Assembly (NCBI RefSeq): GCF_000695625.1
Contig: NZ_JMQI01000002.1
Span: 62,001 to 126,000, forward strand
From: Amycolatopsis rifamycinica
Lineage (GTDB): Bacteria > Actinomycetota > Actinomycetes > Mycobacteriales > Pseudonocardiaceae
DNA: 64,000 nucleotides
Reading direction: 5' to 3'
The position numbers and the translations under genes were made by a program. Below the pieces are notes generated by a model. That model searched no databases and was not told the origin of the DNA. It worked only from the letters and a program-made list of their open reading frames with translations. How positions within the stretch are numbered: position 1 is the stretch's first letter; every line of letters starts with the position of its first letter. Shown here piece by piece: positions 54,460 through 63,256 of the stretch.

Positions 54460-54514
54460 CGTGTGTCGTCCGCCTGGATACGCGTGTCATCCGTCCAGGT
54501 ACGTGTGTCGTCCG
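54460..54514. repeat. Short tandem 21-bp repeats (left of IS3 relic)
   Basis: Two and a half copies of a 21-bp unit (54460-54480, 54481-54501, 54502-54514; consensus CGTGTGTCGTCCGYCTGGATA-like) lie just before a decayed transposase. A further copy lies on the other side at 54949-54967. Confidence 0.6.
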
Positions 54515-54544
54515 AAGTTTTGACCCGGCCTGTGACCGGCCCGG

Positions 54545-54905
54545 TCACCCTGGTGGCCGACTTGATCCGCCGCGACTTCACCACATCGGCACCGGGACTG
54601 CGCATGGTCGGGACATCACCTGCCTGCCACCTTCGAGGGGGTGGCTCTCTGGCCACCGTCGTCGACCTGCACCCGTGAGGTCGTCGGGTATGCCATGGCC
54701 GAGCACATGCGCACCGACCTGGTCTACGACCCGATCGACCTTCCGACTACCCGGGGCCTCATCCAGCCCGAGGCGGTGTTCCACTCCGATCGCGGCGTCC
54801 AATCAGGACGTGCTCACCCGGCTGCGCTACTACAACCACAGAAGGCTGCACTCCACGATCGGCCAGAACACATCAGTCGAAGCCCGAAGCAACTACCCTG
54901 GGCTC
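54545..54905 (+). pseudogene. IS3-family transposase relic
   Basis: Pieces of an IS3/IS150-type transposase catalytic domain occur in successive frames: RDFTTSAPGLRMVG, then TREVVGYAMAEHMRTDLVYDPIDL, RGLIQPEAVFHSDRG, and YNHRRLHSTIGQNTSVEARSNY. The order is correct but large parts are missing and several frameshifts intervene. No terminal inverted repeats are seen. Confidence 0.8.
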
Positions 54906-54948
54906 ACGCCGCCTGGAAATCCCGCGCCGCCTCACCGGGGCAACTCGA

Positions 54949-54967
54949 CGTGTCGTCCGTCCAGGTA
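54949..54967. repeat. Copy of the 21-bp repeat unit (right of IS3 relic)
   Basis: This 19-bp stretch, CGTGTCGTCCGTCCAGGTA, matches the unit at 54481-54501 apart from a two-base shortening and a few substitutions. The relic thus sits between members of the same short repeat family. Confidence 0.5.
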
Positions 54968-54999
54968 CGCGCGTACATCTCGGCATTCACCGCCCCGCC

Positions 55000-55908
55000 T
55001 TATCCGATCGGGCGCGCAGCCTCGCCGAGCAGCCGGGCGATGGCCCAGTCCTGCACGGCGAGCCCGACGGACTTGAACACGGTTCGCCCGCTCACCACCG
55101 GCGGCGTCCGCAAGGCCGGACCCAGCTCGATCAGCTCACCACGATCGAGGACCCCGGCCTCGATGGCGTGGATCACCTCGCCCGCCTCCTCGAGGGCGGC
55201 GCCGGCCTGATCCACCACCACGCAATCGGCGGTGGCGAGCAACTCCGCCGGCAGTTCCCGCATGGACGGCCGATACGACCCGATCGCGTTGACGTGAACG
55301 CGTTCCGGCAAGTCATCGACAGCGAAGAGAGGAGCACTGGACGAAGTAGCACAACAGACGATCTCCGCATCGGACACCGCGTCCGGCGCGCTCGAAGCCA
55401 CCCGCACCACCATCGCCGGGAACTCCGCGCGCAACCGCTTTGCCATCGCCGAAGCGCGCGAGCGGTCACGGCCGAACACCGTCACGGCACGCACCGGCCG
55501 CACTGCCGCCACGCCACGCACCTGGTCGGCGGCCTGGGCTCCGGTGCCGAGCAACGCCAGCCGGGTCGCCGAGGGTGGGGCGAGCAGGTCCGTGGCGACG
55601 CCGGACACCGCGCCGGTGCGCAGGGTTGTGACTTCGACCGCGTCCGCGACCACCTGACCGGCGGCGGTGTTCCACACCAGCGTGCCCAGGATCATCGGCG
55701 TCCGGCCGGGGGCCAGGTTGAGCGTCTTCACCACGGTCGTCGACGACGGGGTGTGGCAGGCGGTCATCACGAGCGTCGTGGCTCCGGCGAAGGACAACCG
55801 TTGCGGGACCACGAAACGGCCGGCGGCGAGGTCGAGGAACGCCTCGCGCACCGCTTCGACCGCGGCCGGCATCGGCACGGCCCTCCGGACAGCGTCGGCG
55901 TCGAGCAT
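55000..55908 (-). CDS. Ornithine cyclodeaminase / mu-crystallin family protein
   Basis: This 302-residue NAD(P)-binding protein has VPQRLSFAGATTLVMTAC, VVKTLNLAPGRTP with the conserved Lys, LRTGAVSGVATDLLAPPSATRLALLGTGAQAADQVRGVAAVRPV (Rossmann loop), VNAIGSYRPSMRELP and VFKSVGLAVQDWAIARLL. The family includes ornithine cyclodeaminase, ketimine reductases and alanine dehydrogenases; ATG 55908 has GGAGGGG upstream. The exact substrate is unresolved. It is divergent from the pentapeptide-repeat gene. Confidence 0.9.
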   Translation of the reverse strand: MLDADAVRRAVPMPAAVEAVREAFLDLAAGRFVVPQRLSFAGATTLVMTACHTPSSTTVVKTLNLAPGRTPMILGTLVWNTAAGQVVADAVEVTTLRTGAVSGVATDLLAPPSATRLALLGTGAQAADQVRGVAAVRPVRAVTVFGRDRSRASAMAKRLRAEFPAMVVRVASSAPDAVSDAEIVCCATSSSAPLFAVDDLPERVHVNAIGSYRPSMRELPAELLATADCVVVDQAGAALEEAGEVIHAIEAGVLDRGELIELGPALRTPPVVSGRTVFKSVGLAVQDWAIARLLGEAARPIG

Positions 55909-55949
55909 GGCGGCCCCTCCGGCGTCGGATCTGCCGCTAGCCTGGCGGG

Positions 55950-56558
55950 ATGTCCGAGGCTACGCAAGATCCCGTCGAGGAGCAGCGGTTCTTCCGCGAC
56001 GACTGGTACGGGGAGGAGATCACCGGGCGGCACTACGTGCGGTGCGAGTTCCACGAGGCCGACTTCTCGGAGGCGGTCACCCGGAACTCGGTCTTCACCG
56101 ACTGCGTGTTCGGCAACGTGCGCTTCAACGCGTCGCGGCACACGGACTCGGCGTTCACCGGCTGCGCCTTCAAGCGGTGCAACTTCTTCGACGCCGAGTT
56201 CACCGGGTGCAAGCTCGTCGGCGCCACGTTCACCGAGTGCGAGCTGCGGCCCCTGCGGGTCACCGGCGGGGACTGGTCGTTCGCCGGACTGGCGGGCGCC
56301 GACCTGCGGACGGTCACCTTCCAGGGGGTCCGGATGCGGGAAGCCGACCTCACCGGGGCGGACTGCGGCGGCGCGGTGTTCGCCGACGTCGACCTGTCCG
56401 GGGCGATGCTGCACGCCGTCAAGCTGCCCAAGGCCGAGCTGCGGGGCAGTGACCTGTCGGCGCTCGACCCGCTGAACGCCGAGCTGGCCGGCGCGATCGT
56501 GTCACCCGAACAGGCTGCGGTGCTCGTCACGTCGCTGGGGCTGCGGGTTCGGGCGTAG
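55950..56558 (+). CDS. Pentapeptide-repeat protein
   Basis: This 202-residue protein is made mostly of A(D/N)LXX-type five-residue repeats (CEFHEADFSEAVTRNSVFTDCVFGNVRF, FAGLAGADLRTVTFQGVRMREADLTGADCGGAVFADVDLSGAML). These form a right-handed quadrilateral helix. Some members mimic DNA and protect gyrase (Qnr/MfpA), but the role of most is unknown. The central repeats are Cys-rich (TGCAFKRCNFF), like McbG-type proteins. The C-terminal ~35 residues are non-repetitive. Confidence 0.88.
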   Translation: MSEATQDPVEEQRFFRDDWYGEEITGRHYVRCEFHEADFSEAVTRNSVFTDCVFGNVRFNASRHTDSAFTGCAFKRCNFFDAEFTGCKLVGATFTECELRPLRVTGGDWSFAGLAGADLRTVTFQGVRMREADLTGADCGGAVFADVDLSGAMLHAVKLPKAELRGSDLSALDPLNAELAGAIVSPEQAAVLVTSLGLRVRA

Positions 56559-56588
56559 GCTCGTCGCGACCGGGAAGGGGAGTGCCGC

Positions 56589-57188
56589 ATGGGAGTCGTG
56601 ACACCGGGTTTCCAGGGCCGGGCGCGCAGCGGCAACCCGCGCCTGCCACCCGGGCAGTACCTGGCCGAGGACTTCCCGGTGCTGTCGGCGGGGCCGACCC
56701 CGCGCGTGCGCACCGAGACGTGGGAGTTCACCGTCACCACCGAGACGGGTGAGAAGCACACGTGGAGCTGGGCCGAGCTGATGGCTCTGCCGAGCGAGAA
56801 GCCCACAGTGGACATCCACTGCGTTACGCAGTGGTCCAAACTGGACACCCGCTGGCGCGGCGTCTCGATCGACACGCTGGTCGGCGGCCTCGACACCGAG
56901 GCCGACTACGTCATGGTGCACGCCTACGGCGGGTACACGACGAACCTGCCGCTGGCCGACCTGCTCGACGGCCAGGCCTGGATCGCCTACGAGTACGGCG
57001 GCAAGCCGCTAACCCCCGAGCACGGCGGTCCGGCGCGGCTGCTCGTGCCGCACCTGTACTTCTGGAAGTCCGCGAAGTGGGTGCGCGGGCTGGAGCTGAA
57101 GACCCGGGACGAGCCGGGCTTCTGGGAGAACGCCGGCTACCACGACTACGGGGATCCATGGCGCGAACAGCGGTATCAGGGCGACTAG
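56589..57188 (+). CDS. Soluble sulfite-oxidase-like molybdopterin oxidoreductase
   Basis: This compact 199-residue molybdopterin domain shows WELMALPSEKPTVDIHCVTQWSKLD-like sequence around the Mo-ligating Cys (DIHCVTQWSK), GVSIDTLV, VHAYGGYTTNLPL, GGPARLLVPHLYFWKSAKWVRG and a C-terminal NAGYHDYGDPWREQR. No signal peptide or dimerisation domain is present, so it resembles minimal YedY/SuoX-like enzymes. The ferredoxin-reductase-like gene overlaps its end by 31 bp, and the pair probably forms one electron-transfer unit. Confidence 0.9.
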   Translation: MGVVTPGFQGRARSGNPRLPPGQYLAEDFPVLSAGPTPRVRTETWEFTVTTETGEKHTWSWAELMALPSEKPTVDIHCVTQWSKLDTRWRGVSIDTLVGGLDTEADYVMVHAYGGYTTNLPLADLLDGQAWIAYEYGGKPLTPEHGGPARLLVPHLYFWKSAKWVRGLELKTRDEPGFWENAGYHDYGDPWREQRYQGD

Positions 57189-57901
57189 CCTGGCGGGTCG
57201 CCCGCTTGGCCGAATTCCGCGACGAGACGCCGACGGCGCGCACGCTCGTCTTCGACCTGCCCGGCTGGCCGGGACACCTGGCGGGCCAGCACGTCGACGT
57301 CCGGCTGACGGCCGCGGACGGCTACCGCGCGCAGCGCAGCTATTCCCTCGCGGCGCCGTCGGACGGCGACCGGGTGGAGCTGACGGTGCAGCGCGTCGCC
57401 GACGGCGAGGTGTCCGAGCACCTCACCGGCCCGTACGCGATCGGCGACCCGGTCGAGATCCGCGGCCCGATCGGCGGCTGGTTCGCCTGGCGCCCCACGG
57501 ACCCGTCCCCGGTCCTCTTGATCGCGGGCGGCTCGGGCATCGTGCCCCTGATGGCGATGATCCGCGCCCGCCGCGCGGCGGGCGTCCGCACGCCGTTCAA
57601 GCTGATCTATTCGCTGCGCACGCCCGCCGAGCTGTACTACGCGGACGAGCTGCGCACGCCGGTGGCGGGCATGGACGTGACGTACGTGTACACGCGCGAG
57701 CTGCCCGAAGGCCGCCCGGGAATACCCCGCCGCATCGACGTGGCCACGATCAACACGGCCGGCTGGCCGGCGGAGTTCGGCGCGTCGTGCTTCGTCTGCG
57801 GCCCGACGGGCTTCGTGGAGACGGTCGCGGACATCCTGGTCGCCCTGGGCCACGACCCGCACCGCATCCGCACCGAACGCTTCGGCCCCAGCCGCGACTG
57901 A
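57158..57901 (+). CDS. Ferredoxin reductase-type FAD/NAD(P)-binding oxidoreductase
   Basis: This 247-residue FNR-family protein has the FAD motif AQRSYSLAAPS, the NAD(P)-binding GGSGIVPLMAMI, VYTREL and SCFVCGPTGFVETVADIL. No 2Fe-2S domain follows, so it is a two-domain reductase. ATG 57158 lies inside the preceding molybdopterin gene, so translation is coupled. It likely passes electrons between NAD(P)H and the molybdenum enzyme. Confidence 0.9.
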   Translation: MARTAVSGRLAWRVARLAEFRDETPTARTLVFDLPGWPGHLAGQHVDVRLTAADGYRAQRSYSLAAPSDGDRVELTVQRVADGEVSEHLTGPYAIGDPVEIRGPIGGWFAWRPTDPSPVLLIAGGSGIVPLMAMIRARRAAGVRTPFKLIYSLRTPAELYYADELRTPVAGMDVTYVYTRELPEGRPGIPRRIDVATINTAGWPAEFGASCFVCGPTGFVETVADILVALGHDPHRIRTERFGPSRD

Positions 57902-58278
57902 CCGGCCGTGCCGCCGCCGGGCCTCGCCCGTGGCCGGTGCGGCCGTGCCAGGGGCTGAGGTGTGGCCGGTGGCGGGGGCGGCCGTGCCAGTCCGAGGCGT
58001 CGCCCGCAGCGGTGCGGCCAGGATCGAGGCTGGGCGTCGCCCGTGGCGGTGCGGTTGCGTCGGGGCGCCCCGGTGCCAAGACAGCGCCTGCGGTAATGGG
58101 GTCGGGCGTGCCGGCAGGCCCCGCGATCCGGCGCCCGGCCCGACGGACGCGCGGGCCCTGCCGAGCTCTACGGCGGCATCGATCCGCAGGAATCCCAGCG
58201 GCCGCCACGACGGCGCGACGGCCACGTGGCCGCCACGACGCGCGGCACCCCCGTTCACCGCCTGCGACGGCGGCCGCC
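57902..58278. other. GC-rich non-coding stretch with degenerate repeats
   Basis: The stretch is very GC-rich and made of imperfect short repeats of GCCGTGGCGGTGCGGCC type. I see no plausible gene, RNA gene or clear terminator. It separates the reductase gene from the convergent LuxR gene. Confidence 0.5.
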
Positions 58279-58376
58279 GGCTAGGTGCTGCCGGCTAGGT
58301 GCTGCCGGCCAGGTGGCATCGGCCAGGTGCCTCCGGCCAGGTGCCTCCGGCCAGGTGGCATTGGCTAGGTCGCGTC
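58279..58376. repeat. Seven-copy 14-bp tandem repeat over the LuxR 3' end
   Basis: Seven consecutive 14-bp units (consensus GGCYAGGTGCCTCC) run from 58279 to 58376 without spacers. The last unit contains the TAG stop codon of the LuxR gene. The unit length is not a multiple of three, so copy-number change would not shift the coding part, but alleles could affect the 3' end of the message. Confidence 0.85.
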
Positions 58377-60743
58377 CGGGCGGGCCAGCAGCTCGCGCAG
58401 CGTCGCCAGCAGCTCGCGCCGGTCCGCCGCGCCGAGCTTGCCGCGGATGCGGGCCATGTGGTGCTCCACCGTCTTGCCCGAGATGAACAGCTTGCTGCCC
58501 GCCTGCTTGTACGTCAGCCCCTCCACGACCAGCCTTGCCACCTCCAGCTCGCGCTCGCTCAACGCCGCCAGGCCGGTGCCCGCCGCCGCCGGTTCGGACG
58601 TGGTTCCCGGTTCGCGGCGGGCCGCCGTGCCCTGGAACTGGCGGGCCGCCTCCAGGAGCTGGACCATGGCCTTGCGGTCCGAAGTGCGGATTGCCGCCTG
58701 GCCGGCCAAGCGGGCCGCGTCCCAGCGCAGGCCCAGGTCGTGCAGCTCCGCCGCGGCCGCGGAAATCGCGTCCGGGTCGAAGGTTCCGCCCAGGACCGCC
58801 AGCCAGCCCTGGGCCGCCGTGGCCAGGGCGCGGGGGTGGCGGCCGCAGTGGGCGTGGGTGGTCAACGTGGCCAGGTGGGCCTTGACCGCGTCCGCGTCCT
58901 CCAGGGTGATGGCCGCGTGCAGTTCGTGCCAGACCAGGGAGACCGTCCACAGTGGAGGCTCGCCGAGCCGGGCCAGCAGGCCGTGGGCGCGCTCGAACTG
59001 GCCCGACAGCTTGGCGAAGGCGCCGGTGCGGGCCGCGGCGATCGCCAGCTCGCCCAGGGGCAGCAACGTGAACAGGTCCGTCTGCTGCCGCATCGAGGCC
59101 TGGTACGCGCGGTTCCACGACCGCTGCAGCCCGACCAGGTCGCTGGCCCGGCGCGCCAGGCCGAGCTCCAGGGTCGCGAAGAACAGCTCGTCCCGCGCTT
59201 CCAGCGGCCGGCCCGCGACGGCGTCGCGGTGCTCGGCGGCCGTCGCCAGGTCGCCCGCCGTCATCGCCACCCAGCCCAGCAGGAGCCGGTGCCGCGCGTC
59301 CAGCAGTTCGCCGCCGGTTCCGCCGTCCAGCGCCCGGGTGAGCACGGACTCCGCCAGCGCCAGCTCGCCCGTGTGCAGGGCGACGAGCGCGGCCAGCGCC
59401 GCCGGGCTGTCCGGCAGCAGCGTCCCGCCCAGCGCCGGCTCCAGCATCGTGGCCGCGCCGAGCAGTGTCGACAACGTCTCCGTCGCGCAGCCGGACACCG
59501 AATCGACGATGCCGCGGGCCATCCGGGTGGCCGCGCCGGCGAACAGCGTCGGGGCGACACCCGGGCTGGGGGAGTCGAGGAGACGCCGGGCGCCCTCGAT
59601 GTCCCCGGTGCCCACCAGCGCCGTCGCCGAGAACGCGTCGGCGCGGCCCGCCCAGAGGTACAGCTCGGCGCTGCGGGCCAGCTCGCCGCGGTGGGCCAGC
59701 ACGGTCGCCGCGATTTCCGCGCCCGCCGCGCGGGTTTCCGCGTCGGCGGCGCCGAGCATCCCGTCGCCGAGCCGCAGCGCCGTGTCGAGGTCGCCGGACA
59801 ACGCCGCCGCGCGCGCCCAGCCCGCCGTGACGGCCGGCGAGCGGTCGCCCGCCTCGGCGGCGGCTTCGAACAACCGCGTCGCCAGGCGCGCGTCCGAAGG
59901 CAGCGCTTCCCCGGCCGCCGCGGCGAACGCGGCCGCCGCGGAAGCGCCGGAGGTGCCCGTGCCGAGCAGGGACCGGGCCAGGTCGAGCACCGGGAGGCCG
60001 TTCGCCAGCTGCAGCTCGACCAGCCGCTGCACCGTCGTCAGCCGGCGCGCGGGCGGCCCGAAGTCGCGCACGGCCGCCGCGGCCAGTGGCAGCAGCGTGT
60101 CGTCGGGGGCCAGCAGGCCGGTCGCCCGGGCACCCTCGACGATGGCCGGCAGCTGGTCGGGACTCCGGTCGAGCAGCGCGCACAGCAGGTCGAGGTTGCG
60201 CCCGGCGCCGGCTTCGGCCGCGATCAGGTAGCGGAGGACGTCGTCGTCGAGCTCGTCGAGCTCGGGCCGGAACTCCTCCAGCCGCCCGAGCAGCGCGCGT
60301 TCGGCCAGCCGCGGCCCCCCGCCGCTGCGGGCGTGCAGCTCGGCCGCGGCCGCCGGGTCGGCGGGCGCGCCCGTCGCCGCGGCCATCAGCCGGGCCACGT
60401 CGCCGACGCCGAGCGGGCCGAGCTGCAGCAGCGTCCAGCCGGGCGCCACCGCGGCCGGCCGGTGCGCGACGACGATCGGGCCGTCCGCGCCGGCGAGCAG
60501 GTCCTCGAGCTGGTCCGGGCCGAGGCGGTCGGCGTCGTCGACCAGCACGGCGTCGACGCCGGCCGCGCGGTAGCAGCGGTCGAGCGCGGCGAGCAGCACG
60601 CTCTTGCCGTAGCCGCCGGGGGCGACGATCGCCAGCCGCAGCGGGGCGGCCGGGTCGGCGGCGACGCGGTCGAGCAGCTGCCGCGCCGCCGGGTGCACGA
60701 GGACGGCGTGCGGCGGGGGAACCTGCGTGAGCAGTGTGTTCAA
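58365..60743 (-). CDS. Large LuxR-family ATP-binding regulator (IniR-like)
   Basis: This 792-residue LAL/MalT-like regulator has an N-terminal STAND-type ATPase with Walker A IVAPGGYGKSVLL (~39-51) and Walker B AVLVDDADRL, and a long helical-repeat sensor region. Its C-terminal LuxR HTH reads LSERELEVARLVVEGLTYKQAGSKLFISGKTVEHHMARIRGKL. TTG 60743 has GGAGAAGG upstream and overlaps the stop of the Hsp70-like gene. Its place beside IniB- and GTPase-like genes matches the mycobacterial isoniazid-response regulator IniR, which activates iniBAC under cell-wall stress. Confidence 0.87.
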   Translation of the reverse strand: MNTLLTQVPPPHAVLVHPAARQLLDRVAADPAAPLRLAIVAPGGYGKSVLLAALDRCYRAAGVDAVLVDDADRLGPDQLEDLLAGADGPIVVAHRPAAVAPGWTLLQLGPLGVGDVARLMAAATGAPADPAAAAELHARSGGGPRLAERALLGRLEEFRPELDELDDDVLRYLIAAEAGAGRNLDLLCALLDRSPDQLPAIVEGARATGLLAPDDTLLPLAAAAVRDFGPPARRLTTVQRLVELQLANGLPVLDLARSLLGTGTSGASAAAAFAAAAGEALPSDARLATRLFEAAAEAGDRSPAVTAGWARAAALSGDLDTALRLGDGMLGAADAETRAAGAEIAATVLAHRGELARSAELYLWAGRADAFSATALVGTGDIEGARRLLDSPSPGVAPTLFAGAATRMARGIVDSVSGCATETLSTLLGAATMLEPALGGTLLPDSPAALAALVALHTGELALAESVLTRALDGGTGGELLDARHRLLLGWVAMTAGDLATAAEHRDAVAGRPLEARDELFFATLELGLARRASDLVGLQRSWNRAYQASMRQQTDLFTLLPLGELAIAAARTGAFAKLSGQFERAHGLLARLGEPPLWTVSLVWHELHAAITLEDADAVKAHLATLTTHAHCGRHPRALATAAQGWLAVLGGTFDPDAISAAAAELHDLGLRWDAARLAGQAAIRTSDRKAMVQLLEAARQFQGTAARREPGTTSEPAAAGTGLAALSERELEVARLVVEGLTYKQAGSKLFISGKTVEHHMARIRGKLGAADRRELLATLRELLARPDAT

Positions 60744-61882
60744 CAGTGACCTTCACCGGAGGGGGCGCAGTGGCTCGGGGCGGGGGAGGGGGGAACGGGC
60801 GAGCCGGCGGTGGCTTCGCGGGCGGTGACGGTGATCACGACGGCCGAGACGGCCGCGGCGAGCACCAGGACCGCGGCGGCGAGGGGACGCCGGCGGCGGA
60901 ACAGGTTCAACGGGCCGGTGCGCTCGGGCAGCTCGAACGGCGTGATCTCGACCGGCGGCCGGGGCGGCCGCTCGCCGAGCTCACCGAGCGTGTCCACCTT
61001 GGGGAGCAGGGTGGTCTCGACGGCGGGGGGTTCCTGCGGCGTCCCCCGGTGGTCGGCGCGCAGCGCCGCGAGGGCGGCCGCGCCGAGCGCGGCGGTCGCC
61101 GGCGGAACCGGTCCCGCGAACATCGGGCACGGCGGCCGGACCGGCAGCGCGTGCGGGGGGACGTCGCCGGAGAACACCACGCCGGCGAGTCCCTTGGGGG
61201 ACGCCGAGGCCGCTCCGGCGAGGGCGAACAGCGTGCTCAGCGCGGCCGCCGGGGCCACGCCTTCGGCGCTCTGGCCGGGCTGCCAGCCACTGGCGCCGCT
61301 CGCCGTCGCCAGCGTCACGGTCACGCCGTCGGTGCCGAACTCGCACACCCCGGCGACCTGGGCGCCGGGGCCGGGGACGGGCAGGTGCGCGCCGAGCGCG
61401 GCGACCGAGCCCGGGACCAGCGTCACCGCGGTGAACCCGGCGTCGGCCAGTGCCCGGCGCAGCACGTCACGGCGGTAGCCGCCCCAGTCGCCGGGGTGGG
61501 TCAGCACGAGGTGGTGCGGGGGGCCGCCGAACAGGCTCGCGGCGTGCTCGGCGATCCCTTCGACGAGCACGGTGGTGAGCGTCTCGGGCGGGAACGGCTC
61601 GCCTTCGACCATCATCGGCACGTCGTCGCCGATGCGCCGGTGGAAGCCGGTGAGCAGCCGCGACGGCACCCGGGCGCCCGCCTGGGCGGCGGCGTCCCCG
61701 GTGAGCAGGTACCCCTCGTCGTCGAGGAACAGCGCGGACGCCGCGGCGGGGGAGCGTTCGCCCAGCCAGAGGGGTTCGGGCTCGCTCCAGCCGTGACCCT
61801 GTCGGCGGCAGGCCGCGGCGTGGGTCCGGCCCTGGGCGACATCGATCCCGAGGACGTAGGGCAACGGCGCTTTCCTCCTCAC
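60740..61882 (-). CDS. Membrane-anchored Hsp70-like actin-fold protein
   Basis: This protein of about 380 residues has an Hsp70-type nucleotide-binding start (YVLGIDVAQGRTHAAAC), VLTHPGDWGGYRRDVLRRALADAGF, LVPGSVAALGAHLPV and a CEFGTDGVTVTLA phosphate-2-like loop. A C-terminal transmembrane helix (PLAAAVLVLAAAVSAVVITV) is followed by a short outer tail with two Cys. The substrate-binding domain of Hsp70 is absent. GTG 61882 overlaps the AGGAGG site; TTG 61864, nine bases after it, may be the true start. It is co-transcribed with the LuxR gene and probably takes part in envelope-stress signalling. Confidence 0.82.
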   Translation of the reverse strand: MRRKAPLPYVLGIDVAQGRTHAAACRRQGHGWSEPEPLWLGERSPAAASALFLDDEGYLLTGDAAAQAGARVPSRLLTGFHRRIGDDVPMMVEGEPFPPETLTTVLVEGIAEHAASLFGGPPHHLVLTHPGDWGGYRRDVLRRALADAGFTAVTLVPGSVAALGAHLPVPGPGAQVAGVCEFGTDGVTVTLATASGASGWQPGQSAEGVAPAAALSTLFALAGAASASPKGLAGVVFSGDVPPHALPVRPPCPMFAGPVPPATAALGAAALAALRADHRGTPQEPPAVETTLLPKVDTLGELGERPPRPPVEITPFELPERTGPLNLFRRRRPLAAAVLVLAAAVSAVVITVTAREATAGSPVPPSPAPSHCAPSGEGHC

Positions 61883-62168
61883 CTCGCGCGGCCGATCGGG
61901 GGCACGAAATTCCCCCTAGGGTTCGGGGCATCCTCACCCAAACGGGTTAGTCAGGCAAGGGTCTGGAGGGATTTAACCCAACTGAACGCGTCTCCGCTGA
62001 GCCCCTAACTCCCTAACGATGACATATCGATCCCCTATCGGCTGACCGGACTGCGACTCGGAGTGATCCCCGATGTGCGCTGGGGGACGGTCTCCCTACC
62101 TTGATCACGAAAGCAGCGGTCCCCGCGGTCGCTGCTGTCCCCGAACCACCGGACCAGAGGAAATCCCC
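61883..62168. promoter_or_regulatory. Divergent promoter region of the ini-like locus
   Basis: This 286-bp intergenic region is less GC-rich than its flanks and must hold promoters for the Hsp70-like/LuxR operon and the IniB-like gene. A hairpin (62112-62118 with 62130-62136) lies 30 bp before the IniB start. In mycobacteria the equivalent region is the strongly inducible iniBAC promoter. Confidence 0.55.
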
Positions 62169-63155
62169 ATGGACTCCGTGCAGACGTTGCACGACTTCGC
62201 CCTGAACCTGCTCAACGACCCGACCGCCCTGGCGGCCTTCGGCACGGACCCGCAGGGCTGCCTCGCCGCCGCGGGTCTCGGCGACGTCAGCGCCGCCGAC
62301 GTGCACGAGGTCATCCCGCTGGTGCTCGACTACGTGCCGGTCGACAGCCTCCCGGCCGTGGGCGGCCTCCCCGCCGTCGGCGACCTGACCTCGGTCGGCA
62401 CCGACGCATCCGGCATCCAGGGCGCGATCGACCAGCTCACCGCCCTCACCGCGGGCCTCGGCCTGCCGGCCGTTTCGGACCTCCCGGGTGTCGGCGACCT
62501 GGGCACCGGTGAGCTGCCGGGCGTCGGCGGCCTCGGCCTGCCGGGCCTCGGCGGGCTCGGCCACTCCGTGAGCACCGTCACCGACGTCACCAACAACGTC
62601 GCGAGCGTGACCGCGCTCGCCGGCGACGCCACCAGCTCCCTCGGCCTGGGCGGCGACCTGGCCCAGAGCATCGACGCGGGTGCGCTCGGCAACCTGGGCA
62701 GCGCCGTCACCGGCGCCGTCGAGAGCGGCAACGTGGTCGGCCAGGCCGACCAGGTCGTCACCGGCGTCACGGGCCACGTCGTTTCGCCGGTGCACACCGG
62801 CGACCTGACCGGGGCCGTCACCGGCGCCGTGACCGGCGCGACCGACGTCACCAGCCACATCGGCGACTTCACCGGCACGCTGAAGAACGTGGGCGACCTC
62901 GACGTCAAGCACGTCGGCGGCGACGTGACCAGCGCGGTCCAGCACAGCATCGGCGACATCACCCACAACACCGTCACCACGGTGACCGGGGCGGCCGGGA
63001 TCGACCACAACGTGGTCGGCGAGATCGGCAGCAGCAACGGTGTCGACGCGGTGCACGACGTGGTGTCGGGCGTCACCGACAACCTCAGCCACAACGCGCT
63101 GGGCAACCTCCACGTCGGCGACCTCGGTCACAACGACATCCACATCGGGCACTGA
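62169..63155 (+). CDS. IniB-like protein with repetitive Gly/Val/Asp-rich C-terminus
   Basis: The first ~55 residues match the IniB N-terminal domain (TLHDFALNLLNDPTALAAFGTDPQGCLAAAGLGDVSAADVHEVIPLVLDY). The remaining ~270 residues are low-complexity repeats rich in Gly, Val, Asp and Thr (LPGVGDLGTGELPGVGGLGLPG, TGAVTGAVTGATDVTSHIGD), ending in a His-rich tail. Mycobacterial IniB is a Gly-rich, cell-wall-stress-induced protein of unknown mechanism. ATG 62169 follows AGAGGAAA. It is divergent from the Hsp70-like/LuxR operon and precedes a dynamin-like GTPase. Confidence 0.88.
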   Translation: MDSVQTLHDFALNLLNDPTALAAFGTDPQGCLAAAGLGDVSAADVHEVIPLVLDYVPVDSLPAVGGLPAVGDLTSVGTDASGIQGAIDQLTALTAGLGLPAVSDLPGVGDLGTGELPGVGGLGLPGLGGLGHSVSTVTDVTNNVASVTALAGDATSSLGLGGDLAQSIDAGALGNLGSAVTGAVESGNVVGQADQVVTGVTGHVVSPVHTGDLTGAVTGAVTGATDVTSHIGDFTGTLKNVGDLDVKHVGGDVTSAVQHSIGDITHNTVTTVTGAAGIDHNVVGEIGSSNGVDAVHDVVSGVTDNLSHNALGNLHVGDLGHNDIHIGH

Positions 63156-63256
63156 TCCCCGAACCGGTCACCGGTGCCCGTCCCGCGGTCTGGGTGCAGC
63201 CGCGGGACGGGCACCCGGTGTGCGTACGGGGAGTGAACCGGGGACACTCGACCATC

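Noticed and set aside
58279..58376. Possible CRISPR array
   Set aside because: The 14-bp units are contiguous, with no spacers and no cas genes nearby.
58299..60749. Open frame of 816 codons on the plus strand opposite the LuxR gene
   Set aside because: The translation is Arg/Gln/Gly-rich without domains; the minus-strand protein has a P-loop and a LuxR HTH.
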